From positions 1-18,741 of the forward strand of contig CATZKS010000029.1 of NCBI GenBank assembly GCA_958421035.1: a DNA stretch of 18,741 nucleotides, in the 5' to 3' direction. Origin of the DNA: an uncultured Collinsella sp. Lineage in GTDB: Bacteria > Actinomycetota > Coriobacteriia > Coriobacteriales > Coriobacteriaceae. Numbering within the stretch: the stretch's first letter is position 1; every line of letters begins with the position of its first letter. The notes beneath the pieces were generated by a model that did no database searches, was not told the origin of the DNA, and saw only the letters and a program-made list of their open reading frames with translations. The position numbers and the translations under genes were made by a program. Below, piece after piece: positions 1 to 7,132 of the stretch.

Positions 1-14
1 ACCTATTATAGCGT

Positions 15-105
15 GGAGAAGTGACCGAGAGGCCGAAGGTGCTCGCCTGCTAAGCGAGTATGCCCCAAAAGGGCATCTGGGGTTCGAATCCCCAGCTCTC
101 CGCCA
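15..105 (+). tRNA. tRNA-Ser (anticodon GCT)
   Basis: Class II tRNA with a long variable arm. The anticodon stem CTCGC/GCGAG (42-46 with 54-58) holds loop CTGCTAA, giving anticodon GCT at 49-51, which reads AGC/AGU serine codons. The variable arm is a GCCC/GGGC hairpin with an AAAA loop around 62-75. The T-arm has stem TGGGG/CCCCA (78-82 with 90-94) and loop TTCGAAT. The discriminator is G102 and CCA is encoded at 103-105. The first five acceptor pairs (15-19 with 97-101) are good, but A20-C96 and G21-G95 do not pair. That is unusual and may be tolerated wobble or a trace of 3'-end exchange. The upstream promoter is outside or at the window edge. Confidence 0.95.
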
Positions 106-119
106 GTAAGACTTTAAAG

Positions 120-145
120 AAGGGTTCCGAAAGGGACCCTTTTTT
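120..145 (+). terminator. Rho-independent terminator of tRNA-Ser
   Basis: A 9-bp stem (120-128 with 133-141, one T-G wobble) with a GAAA tetraloop is followed by an uninterrupted T run (140-145). It starts 15 nt after the encoded CCA, so it ends the tRNA transcript. Confidence 0.9.
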
Positions 146-159
146 AGTTGAACCACGTT

Positions 160-177
160 AGCTGGGGATTCGAACCC
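160..177 (-). repeat. Inverted exact 18-nt copy of the tRNA-Ser T-arm/acceptor
   Basis: AGCTGGGGATTCGAACCC at 160-177 is the exact reverse complement of tRNA positions 80-97. The tRNA terminator lies between the two copies. It is not part of a second complete tRNA, because no anticodon or D-arm surrounds it. It may be a tRNA gene remnant or an old attachment-site scar, since integrases often target tRNA T-arms. This origin is inference. Confidence 0.6.
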
Positions 178-179
178 TC

Positions 180-213
180 AAAAAAGGAGGCATCCTTTCG
201 GACGCCTCCTTTC
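180..213 (-). terminator. Rho-independent terminator of the D,D-carboxypeptidase gene
   Basis: On the minus strand a perfect 9-bp stem AAAGGAGGC/GCCTCCTTT (204-212 with 183-191), extended inside the loop by a short 3-bp stem, ends in a run of six T residues. It lies just after the stop codon of the minus-strand carboxypeptidase at 237. The plus-strand side has no T run, so it works only on the minus strand. Confidence 0.88.
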
Positions 214-236
214 AGTGAGCGTATTGTTCTTCGACC

Positions 237-1577
237 CTATACCTCGGGTGCCTTGGCTACGGTTTCGCTTTCTGCCGTAAGCGGACGGTTTTCGATGCGA
301 CGACTCAGGCGGTCGAGCTTCACAAGAAGCCATTCAATGGGATTCGGCCCCGAGCCTTCCTCGTCGGCAACCAAATCCGTGACAACGACCTTGATGCCGT
401 CTTGCTTGAGCGCGAGGCTACCCACTTTGTCGCCCACATGTACCGTGCCCGAAAGGTCATCGTAGGTAGCCTTTTCGGTTACTTCTCCGGCAAGCGAAAA
501 AACGGTCGCCTGAGCTGCGGGATCGGCGAGTGTGGCGTCGATCGTCTTGTCCGTCCAGTCGGTCTGGCTTATGCGCGCGATGAGCGGATTGCCGTTGGCG
601 GTCTTTTCCTGCGTGTTGGCGATCGCAACCGTCACCTTGTGGCCGTAGTACCAGTTGGCAAGGGCGGCCGTGTCGGCAAAGCGTTGGTCGTTGGTGCTGG
701 AGTTCAAAACGACGGTATAGGTCTCGTCGCCATCGCGGTCGTAGGCTGCCGTAAAGCAGTAGCCGGCATCATCGGTAGTGCCGGTCTTGCCGCCGATATT
801 GCCGTCCTGCCCCAGCAGCTCGTTGTGCGTATCCATGGAATGTGAGTGGTCGGAGCCGTCGGCGCCTGTAACCTCAATCCAGGAATCATCGCTCGCCACG
901 ATCTCGCGGAACGTATCGCTCTTCATTGCTTCCTGCATCATCAGGGCCGCATCGTGCGCGGTCGAGTGCATGTTGCCGGCCCACTCATCAAAGTCCAGAC
1001 CGTGCGGATTCTCAAAAAGCGTTCCCGTGCAGCCGAGCTCTTTAGCGCGCTCGTTCATGGCCTTGACAAACGTGGCCTCGGCATCTTTGGTCTTGGGGTC
1101 GATCTTTTTGCCCACATGCTCGGCAAGCACGATGGCGGCGTCATTGCCCGAGGGAATCATCAGGCCGCGCAGGGCCTGTTCCACTGTGAGCTCGTCGCCT
1201 TTGAGCAGGCCGGCGGTCGAATTGCCCACGGTGGCGGCAGCGTTGCTCACCGTGACCTTCTCATCCATCTTGCAGTTCTCGATGGTCAAGATTGCGGTCA
1301 TGACCTTGGTAATTGAGGCGATCTTGACCTGCTCGTCGGCACTGCGGGCGTAATAGACGGAACCGTTCTTGCTCATGACGATGGCGTTGGTCGCATCGAT
1401 ATCGGGCAGATTATCAGCCGTGATGCCGCGGGCGTCGGCGGTCTTACCGCAAACGATATCGGTCGTAAGCACCTGGGCATTGGCGATAGACGGCACGCCG
1501 GCAGCAAGGGCGACAGCGCAGGCAATGCCGGCGGTCAGTTGCGCGGAGCGCTTTACAAGAGAACTAAGAGTCTTCAC
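237..1577 (-). CDS. dacA: Secreted D-alanyl-D-alanine carboxypeptidase (PBP5/DacA type, peptidase S11)
   Basis: Low-molecular-weight penicillin-binding protein that removes the terminal D-Ala from peptidoglycan stem pentapeptides outside the membrane, limiting cross-linking. With the GTG start at 1577 it has 446 residues. A signal peptide (KR near 9-10, hydrophobic stretch to about 28) ends in an ANA site near residue 34. The three serine-acyl-enzyme motifs are in order: SITK (88-91, nucleophile S88), SGN (143-145) and KTG (264-266). After the catalytic domain comes a C-terminal beta domain, then a possible amphipathic anchor helix NPIEWLLVKLDRL, as in PBP5. The reading frame stays open upstream to an ATG at 1817, but that start overlaps the divergent regulator and puts about 80 non-signal residues before the export signal. 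The GTG has only a weak ribosome site (GAAAG). It is divergent from a VanRS-like pair, so control by that pair is plausible. Confidence 0.93.
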   Translation of the reverse strand: MKTLSSLVKRSAQLTAGIACAVALAAGVPSIANAQVLTTDIVCGKTADARGITADNLPDIDATNAIVMSKNGSVYYARSADEQVKIASITKVMTAILTIENCKMDEKVTVSNAAATVGNSTAGLLKGDELTVEQALRGLMIPSGNDAAIVLAEHVGKKIDPKTKDAEATFVKAMNERAKELGCTGTLFENPHGLDFDEWAGNMHSTAHDAALMMQEAMKSDTFREIVASDDSWIEVTGADGSDHSHSMDTHNELLGQDGNIGGKTGTTDDAGYCFTAAYDRDGDETYTVVLNSSTNDQRFADTAALANWYYGHKVTVAIANTQEKTANGNPLIARISQTDWTDKTIDATLADPAAQATVFSLAGEVTEKATYDDLSGTVHVGDKVGSLALKQDGIKVVVTDLVADEEGSGPNPIEWLLVKLDRLSRRIENRPLTAESETVAKAPEV

Positions 1578-1616
1578 AGATTTCGCTTTCGACGGGATGG
1601 TCTCTTCAGGGTTCAA

Positions 1617-1622
1617 AGTATA
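1617..1622 (-). promoter_or_regulatory. Candidate -10 box for the carboxypeptidase gene
   Basis: The minus strand reads TATACT here, about 40 nt before the preferred GTG start at 1577. The best -35 match at a 17-nt spacing is TGATTG, which is weak. The position supports the GTG start over the longer open frame, because transcription would begin inside that frame. Confidence 0.4.
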
Positions 1623-1750
1623 TCGTTTACCGGTGCGGACAATCAGCACGCGGGCGTGTGCGGCCCATGTCTGCGCCCGAACGGACACATAGGTGCTTAA
1701 GGTCGACTTAATCGCCCACGCTTGTTGTGTGTGGCGCGCGCTGCCTCGGG

Positions 1751-1771
1751 CATAATGGAGCGCGAGAGGAG
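1751..1771 (+). promoter_or_regulatory. Candidate -10 box and ribosome site of the VanR-like gene
   Basis: CATAAT at 1751-1756 is a plausible -10 box. GAGAGGA at 1764-1770 is a good Shine-Dalgarno sequence six bases before the ATG at 1777. If this -10 is used, the leader is only about 14 nt long. No convincing -35 is seen; TTGTTG/TTGTGT near 1722-1730 is spaced too far. No clear VanR-box repeat was found between the divergent genes. Confidence 0.4.
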
Positions 1772-1776
1772 CACGC

Positions 1777-2472
1777 ATGAACGAGCGCATTTTGGTAGTC
1801 GATGACGAGAAGGCCATCGCCGACCTGGTTGGTATCTACCTTACAAAAGAGGGCTTTGATGTTCAGATTGCCTATAGCGGAGCAGATGCTGCCAAGGCGA
1901 TTTTGGAGCAGGAGTTCGATCTGGCGCTGCTGGACGTCATGCTGCCCGATATCGACGGCTTTGAGCTGCTGCGCACCATCCGCGCTAGCCATACCTATCC
2001 CGTTATTATGCTGACGGCGCGCGATGCCCAACATGACAAGATCGAGGGCCTCTCGTTGGGTGCAGACGATTACGTGGTCAAGCCGTTCCGTCCGCTGGAG
2101 CTCATTGCGCGCGTTCATGCTCAGCTCCGTCGTTACACTAGCTACGGTAGCCGCGCACAGGTGGTGGAGTCGCCGACCATCCAGCTCGACGGCCTCGAGA
2201 TCAACCGCAATGCTCGTTGTGTGACGGTGGACGGTGCACCGGTGCGTCTCACGCCCATCGAGTATTCCATCTTGCTGTATCTGGTCGAGCATCGTGGCAG
2301 CGTGGTGGCCGTGGGGGATCTGTTCCGCGCGGTGTGGAACGAGGACTTTATGCCCGGCTCCAACAATACGGTGATGGTGCACATCCGCCATCTGCGCGAA
2401 AAGATCGGCGACGATGCTCAAAAGCCGCGCTTCATCAAAAACGTCTGGGGCGTCGGCTACATAATCGAATAA
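1777..2472 (+). CDS. VanR-like response regulator (OmpR/PhoB family)
   Basis: A 231-residue transcription factor controlled by phosphorylation. The receiver domain (about 4-115) has the acidic pair D9/D10, phospho-acceptor D53 in LLDVMLP, T80 in VIMLT and K102 in VVKPF. The C-terminal winged helix (about 135-231) carries the segment SNNTVMVHIRHLREKIGD and ends in VWGVGYIIE. The phrases KPFRPLELIARV.AQLRRY, SNNT..VHIRHLREK and K.VWGVGY match the remembered VanR of vanA-type glycopeptide resistance more closely than general PhoB proteins. It is followed after 26 nt by its kinase, so the two form an operon. Likely targets are itself and the divergent carboxypeptidase. No vanH/A/X genes are in the window, so a resistance role is not shown. 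Confidence 0.9.
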   Translation: MNERILVVDDEKAIADLVGIYLTKEGFDVQIAYSGADAAKAILEQEFDLALLDVMLPDIDGFELLRTIRASHTYPVIMLTARDAQHDKIEGLSLGADDYVVKPFRPLELIARVHAQLRRYTSYGSRAQVVESPTIQLDGLEINRNARCVTVDGAPVRLTPIEYSILLYLVEHRGSVVAVGDLFRAVWNEDFMPGSNNTVMVHIRHLREKIGDDAQKPRFIKNVWGVGYIIE

Positions 2473-2498
2473 CGCCTTTCGCTTGTGAGGATCTTGAT

Positions 2499-3737
2499 AT
2501 GACAAAAGACGATAGGCAAGCGTTCGAGGTGCCCGATCGGCTCTTTGAATACGTGAGGTCGGTCGTCGACAACCGCGCGCTTGCAACGGTGCTGCTCTTT
2601 TTGCTGAGCCTGCTGCTGATTGGCATCGACAACATCGTCGGAATCTTGGCGGTGCTGCTTGTCGGCTTTTTGCTGATCGATCGATTTGAGATCGTGTGCC
2701 GCTGCGTGGTGATTGGCGGCGCCGCGTGGGCCATGACGTTGGCGATTGGCGCCATGGCGCTCGGCGGCATCGAAGGGCCGGTGCTGTTCGATGCCGGCTT
2801 TGTATTCAACATGCTTGGCTTTGTGCTGGCGCTTGCAGCGTGCGTGCTGTTCTTGTGTGGCCGCGCCCTGTACTACCAGGGCTACGAGCAGGGCGAGCAG
2901 CATGCCGATTGTGTGCTGGCCGCTCGTATTCAAGATCGCCTGATCGATCACCCCGACACCTGGGATAACATCGACGGCGACTTCTTGGAGGTCGAGGGCG
3001 CCCTTAACCGCGTGCGTGACCGTGAGCGCAAGGTGCAGCAAGCTCTGCGTGACGAGTCGCATCGCAAGGACGATCTGGTTACGTACTTGGCACATGACCT
3101 ACGCACCCCGCTTGCGAGCGTAGTGGGCTATCTTTCGCTGCTGCAAGAGGCTCCCGAGCTGCCGGTTGAGCAACGTGCGCACTTTACGGGCGTGGCGCTC
3201 GACAAGGCGCACCGGCTCGATACGCTCATCGAAGAGTTCTTCGATATCACGCGCTTTGACTTCCACGATATCGTGCTCACGCGCGGCTATGTTGATCTGG
3301 GGTTGCTGCTGGCTCAGGTGGCTGACGAGTTCTATCCCATCCTCAACGAGCAGCATAAGGAAGTCCAAGTTGATATTCGCGAGGACCTGACGGTGCTCGT
3401 GGATGGCGACAAAATGGCTCGCGTGTTCAACAACATCATGAAAAACGCTATTGCCTATAGCTATGAGGGCTCGACCATCACGATCGAGGCCAGACGCCGG
3501 GACGGCGGTGGCGTGCGCGTGCGCTTTATCAATCAGGGCGATCCCATCCCTGCGGCTAAGCTCAAGGTGATCTTTGAGAAGTTCTATCGCCTGGATGCGG
3601 CGCGTGCGACCAATCGCGGCGGCGCTGGACTGGGGCTTGCCATCGCCAAGGAGATCGTATGCGCGCACGGCGGTACCGTTGCATGTGAATCGACGCCCGA
3701 ACACACGATATTCACCATCGAGCTGCCCGCCGCATAG
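2499..3737 (+). CDS. VanS-like sensor histidine kinase with four predicted membrane segments
   Basis: Membrane kinase of 412 residues that partners the preceding VanR-like regulator. The start ATG follows GTGAGG by eight bases; the longer open frame from 2217 lies inside the regulator gene. Hydrophobic segments at about 28-41, 46-60, 68-90 and 101-122 leave very little extracytoplasmic sequence. A linker helix follows, then the H-box YLAHDLRTPL (H199), N-box RVFNNIMKNA (N311/N312/N316), a degenerate G1 box (NQGDP), F box FEKFYRLD and G2 box GGAGLGLAIAKE. Segments such as GYLSLLQEAPELPV, RLDTLIEEFFDITR and ADEFYP match the remembered VanS core. The membrane part differs from classical VanS, which has two segments and a short outside loop. 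This suggests signal detection within the membrane, which is inference. Confidence 0.9.
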   Translation: MTKDDRQAFEVPDRLFEYVRSVVDNRALATVLLFLLSLLLIGIDNIVGILAVLLVGFLLIDRFEIVCRCVVIGGAAWAMTLAIGAMALGGIEGPVLFDAGFVFNMLGFVLALAACVLFLCGRALYYQGYEQGEQHADCVLAARIQDRLIDHPDTWDNIDGDFLEVEGALNRVRDRERKVQQALRDESHRKDDLVTYLAHDLRTPLASVVGYLSLLQEAPELPVEQRAHFTGVALDKAHRLDTLIEEFFDITRFDFHDIVLTRGYVDLGLLLAQVADEFYPILNEQHKEVQVDIREDLTVLVDGDKMARVFNNIMKNAIAYSYEGSTITIEARRRDGGGVRVRFINQGDPIPAAKLKVIFEKFYRLDAARATNRGGAGLGLAIAKEIVCAHGGTVACESTPEHTIFTIELPAA

Positions 3738-3840
3738 CCAGCGTGCCCTTACAAACACTTGACAATGCGCTCACGTGCATATGAGCCGCGATTCCTACTA
3801 TCGATACTGCTGAATTGATATCGATGTGGAGGTATGCGGT
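3738..3840 (+). promoter_or_regulatory. pstB leader: TTGACA box and ATCGATA inverted repeat
   Basis: The 103-nt gap has TTGACA at 3759-3764 with TATGAG 15 nt downstream (3780-3785), a weak promoter. TTACAA four bases before TTGACA loosely resembles the paired hexamers of Gram-positive Pho boxes. An inverted repeat ATCGATA (3800-3806)/TATCGAT (3819-3825) lies just before the ribosome site GGAGGT (3827-3832). That ribosome site fixes the pstB start at 3841 rather than the in-frame ATG at 3826. Function of the repeat is unknown. Confidence 0.4.
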
Positions 3841-4716
3841 ATGACGGCTGCTGCGGCTGTGGAGCCCACGGAGCTTGAAGAACTCATGAAAGCGCAGGCC
3901 GAGGCCGCGCACGAGCGCGAGGTTGGGGATGCGACTCGCCCCACGGCAGAGGATCTTGCCGCCTCGCCGACGCGAATCGATGTTGAGGGCCTCGACCTGT
4001 TCTATGGCGACCACCATGCGCTCAAGGACGTGAATATCAAGATCCGCGACAAGCAGATTACCTCGTTCATCGGGCCTTCGGGCTGCGGAAAGTCCACGTT
4101 GCTGCGCTGCTTTAACCGCATGAACGACGGCATCAAGGACTGCCGAATCGAGGGCAAGATTGCGCTCGATGGTCAAGATATCCTGGGCGACTACGACATC
4201 TGCCGCCTTCGCCAGCGCGTGGGCATGGTGTTCCAGCGCCCCAACCCGTTTCCCATGAGCATCTACGACAACGTCGCCTATGGGCCGCGCGGTATGGGTG
4301 TGCGCGATCGCGTCGTGCTCGACGAGCTGGTCGAAGACTCCCTGCGACGCGCCGCCCTGTGGGACGAGGCCAAGGACAAGCTCAAAGAGTCGGGTCTGGG
4401 TCTTTCGGGCGGCCAGCAGCAGCGCCTGTGCATCGCCCGCGCACTTGCCGTGCAGCCCGACATTCTGCTGATGGACGAGCCGACCTCGGCACTCGATCCT
4501 GTGTCGACGCTGGTGGTGGAGCAGCTGGCCTGCGAGCTCAAAGAGACCTGCACGCTCGTGGTCGTTACGCACAATATGCAGCAGGCGGCGCGTATCTCCG
4601 ATTCGGTCGCATTCTTTTTGCTGGGTGAGCTGGTGGAGCACGCGCCCACCGCGCAACTCTTCAAGAATCCGACCGATCCGCGCACGGCGGATTATTTGAC
4701 GGGGCGTTTTGGCTGA
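3841..4716 (+). CDS. pstB: Phosphate ABC transporter ATP-binding protein PstB
   Basis: Cytoplasmic ATPase of the high-affinity phosphate importer PstSCAB; it also takes part in phosphate signalling through PhoU/PhoR. The 291-residue product has Walker A GPSGCGKS (78-85), Q-loop FQRPNPFP (Q132), signature LSGGQ (188-192), Walker B LLMDEP (209-214) and H-loop histidine 244 in VVTHNMQQAAR. The pattern QRPNPFP plus THNMQQAAR..D is diagnostic of PstB. About 45 residues rich in Ala and Glu precede the ATPase fold, longer than usual. GGAGGT lies eight bases before the ATG. The partner genes pstS, pstC, pstA and phoU are not adjacent, which is unusual; they must be elsewhere if the importer works. 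The next two genes are a PhoB/PhoR-type pair, so the phosphate context is strong. Confidence 0.96.
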   Translation: MTAAAAVEPTELEELMKAQAEAAHEREVGDATRPTAEDLAASPTRIDVEGLDLFYGDHHALKDVNIKIRDKQITSFIGPSGCGKSTLLRCFNRMNDGIKDCRIEGKIALDGQDILGDYDICRLRQRVGMVFQRPNPFPMSIYDNVAYGPRGMGVRDRVVLDELVEDSLRRAALWDEAKDKLKESGLGLSGGQQQRLCIARALAVQPDILLMDEPTSALDPVSTLVVEQLACELKETCTLVVVTHNMQQAARISDSVAFFLLGELVEHAPTAQLFKNPTDPRTADYLTGRFG

Positions 4717-4726
4717 TACCATCTAG

Positions 4727-4740
4727 TAAAGGTACCTTTA
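4727..4740. promoter_or_regulatory. 14-nt perfect palindrome upstream of the PhoB-like gene
   Basis: TAAAGGTACCTTTA is a perfect palindrome in the 64-nt gap between pstB and the regulator. A candidate -10 box TAAGAT follows at 4745-4750, so the palindrome would overlap the -35/spacer region of that promoter. This is a classical place for a dimeric repressor or activator. It does not resemble the E. coli Pho box. The binding protein is unknown. Confidence 0.45.
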
Positions 4741-4780
4741 GGGTTAAGATGCGGTCATGCCGGCCGCAAAGGGGTTCAAC

Positions 4781-5509
4781 ATGATCTATTACGTCGAGGA
4801 CGATGACAACATCAGGGATTTGACGGTCTATGCGCTGCGCAAGCAGGGGATTGAGGCCGAAGGCTTTTCGTGCGACGGTGAGTTTAAGGCTGCCGTGGCG
4901 CGACGGGTACCCGATGCCGTCCTGCTCGACATCATGCTGCCCGATACCGATGGCTTGGCGATTATGCGTCGACTGCGTGCCGATCGCCTGACGGCGACGG
5001 TGCCCATCATGATGCTTACCGCCAAGGATACCGAGCTCGACAAGGTGATGGCGCTCGATGGCGGTGCCGACGATTACCTGACTAAGCCGTTTTCGCTCAT
5101 GGAGCTCGCCAGCCGCTGCCGCGCACTGCTGCGTCGCGGCGGCATGGTCAAACAGGCAAGCGATGTGCTCAGCGTGGGCGACATCGTGCTCTCGCCCAGC
5201 CATCGTGAGGTGACTGTTGCCGGCGAGTCGCTTAAGCTCACCCTGCGCGAGTTCGACCTGCTCGAGTACCTCATGCGCAAGCCCGGCGTGGTCTTTACCC
5301 GCGAGTCGTTGCTGCAGAGCGTGTGGGGCTGGGACTTCGACGGCGGTTCGCGCACCGTTGACGTGCACGTGCAGACGCTTCGCCAAAAACTGGGCGAGCA
5401 TGCCAGCGCCATCGAGACCGTGCGCGGCGTGGGCTACCGCTTGGCCGAGCCTTCTGCCGGTGATGGTGCCGAAGGTGACGACGCCGCGGCCACCGCATCG
5501 GAGGAGTAA
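4781..5509 (+). CDS. phoB: PhoB-type response regulator (OmpR family)
   Basis: A 242-residue DNA-binding regulator. The receiver domain (1-115) has D7/D8, phospho-acceptor D50 in LLDIMLP, T80 in MMLTAKD and K102 in LTKPFS. The winged-helix domain (about 130-225) contains LTLREFDLLEYLM, SRTVDVHVQTLRQKLG and ends with VRGVGYRLAEP, typical of the PhoB/PhoP subfamily. A short acidic, Ala-rich tail follows. AAAGGGG six bases upstream supports the ATG at 4781 over the in-frame ATG at 4757. Together with pstB before it and the kinase three bases after it, the likely role is phosphate-starvation control. The subfamily assignment to phosphate rests mainly on the pstB neighbour. Confidence 0.85.
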   Translation: MIYYVEDDDNIRDLTVYALRKQGIEAEGFSCDGEFKAAVARRVPDAVLLDIMLPDTDGLAIMRRLRADRLTATVPIMMLTAKDTELDKVMALDGGADDYLTKPFSLMELASRCRALLRRGGMVKQASDVLSVGDIVLSPSHREVTVAGESLKLTLREFDLLEYLMRKPGVVFTRESLLQSVWGWDFDGGSRTVDVHVQTLRQKLGEHASAIETVRGVGYRLAEPSAGDGAEGDDAAATASEE

Positions 5510-5512
5510 CCC

Positions 5513-6937
5513 GTGGTCTTCGCCCCCCAGGGAAAACATACGCTGTCGCACCGCGTTTTTGTGACGATCTTTGTCTGCGCCATGGCGGTTATCGTGGCGT
5601 TTACGGTGCTGGGTGCGTTCTTTGTGCAAAACACCTTGGCGGATGCCACGAGTGCCAATCTGGCGCAGGAAACCGAGCTCATTGCTGCCGCTCTCGACGA
5701 ACAGCAGGAGCCCATCCCGTTCTTGCGTAGTCTCGATCGCGAGGACTTGCGCATCACGCTGATTAACAAGGATGGATCGGTTGCCTACGACAACGAGGCG
5801 TCGCCTTCCACACTGCCCAACCATGGCGATCGCCCCGAGGTCATCGAGGCCTTTGAGAGTGGTTTGGGTTCCGCGGAGCGCGCAAGCTCTACGCTCGACG
5901 AGATTATGCTGTATCGCGCCGTCGCCCTTGATAACGGCCAGGTTGTCCGCTTGGCGCAGGCCCAGCCTGGCGTTGCGGCGATTTTGCTGTCGATGGTGGC
6001 GCCGATGCTGCTTATCGCAGCAGCGGGTGCGGTACTCTCGTTTTTTATGGCGCGCCGCGAGTCCCGTGCCATCATCGCGCCGTTGCAAGAGGTGGATTTG
6101 GACCACCCACGCCGTAGCTATGAGCACGCCTATGCCGAGATGGTCCCCATGCTTGAGCGTATCGAGTCGCAGCGCCAGGAACTCAAGCGCCAAATGGCGG
6201 TGCTAGCGGACAACGACCGTATGCGCCGCGAGTTCACGGCGAATATCACCCATGAGCTCAAGACGCCGCTTACGGCGATTTCGGGCTATGCCGAGCTCAT
6301 CGCAAACGGCATGGTCGAGGGCGAGGGCGACCTGCGCAACTTTGGCGGTCGCATCTATCGTGAGGCGGGCCGCTTGGCAGCGCTTGTCAACGATATCCTT
6401 ACGCTGTCTAACTTGGACGAGGCCGAGCGTGCAGCTGAGGGCGAGGCGGTGCCCATTGGGTCCACGGAGCCTATTGAGCTCTCGCGTGCCATCTACGCGG
6501 TCGAGCAGCGTCTTGAACAGGTCGCCCGTCAGGCGAATGTGACGATAAGTCATGAGACCAAGCCTGTGGTCATCGAGGGCGTGTCGCGCTTGATTGACGA
6601 GCTCATCTATAATCTGGCAAGCAACGCCATCCGCTACAATCGACCCGGCGGTACGGTTACGCTGCAGTGCGGCACCAACGACGAAGGCCATCCGTTCCTT
6701 GCGGTCGCCGACACGGGAATCGGTATCGCGCCTGAAGAGCAGGGCAAGGTATTTGAGCGGTTCTATCGCGTGGACAAGAGTAGGTCCAAGGCACGCGGCG
6801 GAACCGGTCTGGGGCTTGCCATTGTCAAGCATGCGGCCCTGTATCATCACGCCACGCTCGATCTGTCGAGCGAGTTGGGCGTGGGAACCACCATTACGGT
6901 GACGTTTCCCATACAGCAGGACGAGCCATTCGCATAG
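5513..6937 (+). CDS. phoR: PhoR-type sensor histidine kinase
   Basis: Membrane kinase of 474 residues, starting with GTG six bases after GAGGAG, with only three bases between it and the regulator stop. Membrane helix 1 (about 14-38) and helix 2 (about 155-179) enclose an extracytoplasmic domain of about 115 residues. This is larger than in E. coli PhoR and similar to Gram-positive PhoR proteins. The linker is followed by the H-box NITHELKTPL (H248), N-box ELIYNLASNAIRYN (N367/N371), G1 DTGIGI (400-405), F-box FERFYRVDKSRS and G2 GGTGLGLAIVKH (429-440). No clear PAS domain is seen. It phosphorylates the preceding regulator. The phosphate assignment depends on the pstB-regulator-kinase gene order; the catalytic core alone is generic. 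Confidence 0.85.
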   Translation: MVFAPQGKHTLSHRVFVTIFVCAMAVIVAFTVLGAFFVQNTLADATSANLAQETELIAAALDEQQEPIPFLRSLDREDLRITLINKDGSVAYDNEASPSTLPNHGDRPEVIEAFESGLGSAERASSTLDEIMLYRAVALDNGQVVRLAQAQPGVAAILLSMVAPMLLIAAAGAVLSFFMARRESRAIIAPLQEVDLDHPRRSYEHAYAEMVPMLERIESQRQELKRQMAVLADNDRMRREFTANITHELKTPLTAISGYAELIANGMVEGEGDLRNFGGRIYREAGRLAALVNDILTLSNLDEAERAAEGEAVPIGSTEPIELSRAIYAVEQRLEQVARQANVTISHETKPVVIEGVSRLIDELIYNLASNAIRYNRPGGTVTLQCGTNDEGHPFLAVADTGIGIAPEEQGKVFERFYRVDKSRSKARGGTGLGLAIVKHAALYHHATLDLSSELGVGTTITVTFPIQQDEPFA

Positions 6938-6962
6938 CGATACAACATAGATATTGATGTAG

Positions 6963-6998
6963 ACGCCGCATTTGACTTTCGGGTGCGGCGTTGTTGTG
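6963..6998 (+). terminator. Probable terminator after the PhoR-like gene
   Basis: A perfect 8-bp stem ACGCCGCA/TGCGGCGT (6963-6970 with 6984-6991) has a 13-nt loop and is followed by a T-rich but interrupted tail. It lies 25 nt after the kinase stop. The broken T run lowers confidence. Confidence 0.6.
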
Positions 6999-7056
6999 CA
7001 ATTTTACGATTGCTTCCGACATTTTTACAGGAGAGCCTGTTTCTTATGTATAGAGT

Positions 7057-7085
7057 TTGGTCTCGGTAAAAAGATGCGATAACAT
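7057..7085 (+). promoter_or_regulatory. Candidate promoter of the cpsC-cpsD-cpsB operon
   Basis: TTGGTC (7057-7062) and TAACAT (7080-7085) are separated by 17 nt and lie about 50 nt before the CpsC start. A second, weaker candidate (TTTACA at 7024 with TATAGA or TATGTA near 7045-7054) lies just upstream. It is overlapped by a small ACAGG-AGAG-CCTGT inverted repeat (7027-7040) that could be an operator. Confidence 0.45.
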
Positions 7086-7132
7086 ACGGACAGTTTTGTC
7101 AATCCGAACTGGGGAAATGAAAGGCAAGCTGC

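Noticed and set aside
1578..1817. Longer N terminus of the carboxypeptidase starting at ATG 1817
   Set aside because: It would place about 80 unrelated residues before a clear signal peptide, overlap the divergent regulator and run through the candidate -10 box.
1708..2586. A 292-codon minus-strand frame opposite the VanR-like gene
   Set aside because: It is a shadow of a response regulator with all conserved residues; composition is typical of an antisense frame.
1777..3737. Calling this a vancomycin-resistance locus
   Set aside because: No vanH, vanA/B ligase or vanX gene is in the window; only the regulator pair and a general D,D-carboxypeptidase are seen.
4661..6193. A 510-codon minus-strand frame opposite the PhoB/PhoR-like genes
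   Set aside because: It overlaps two genes with complete catalytic motifs, has no recognisable domain and lacks a ribosome site.
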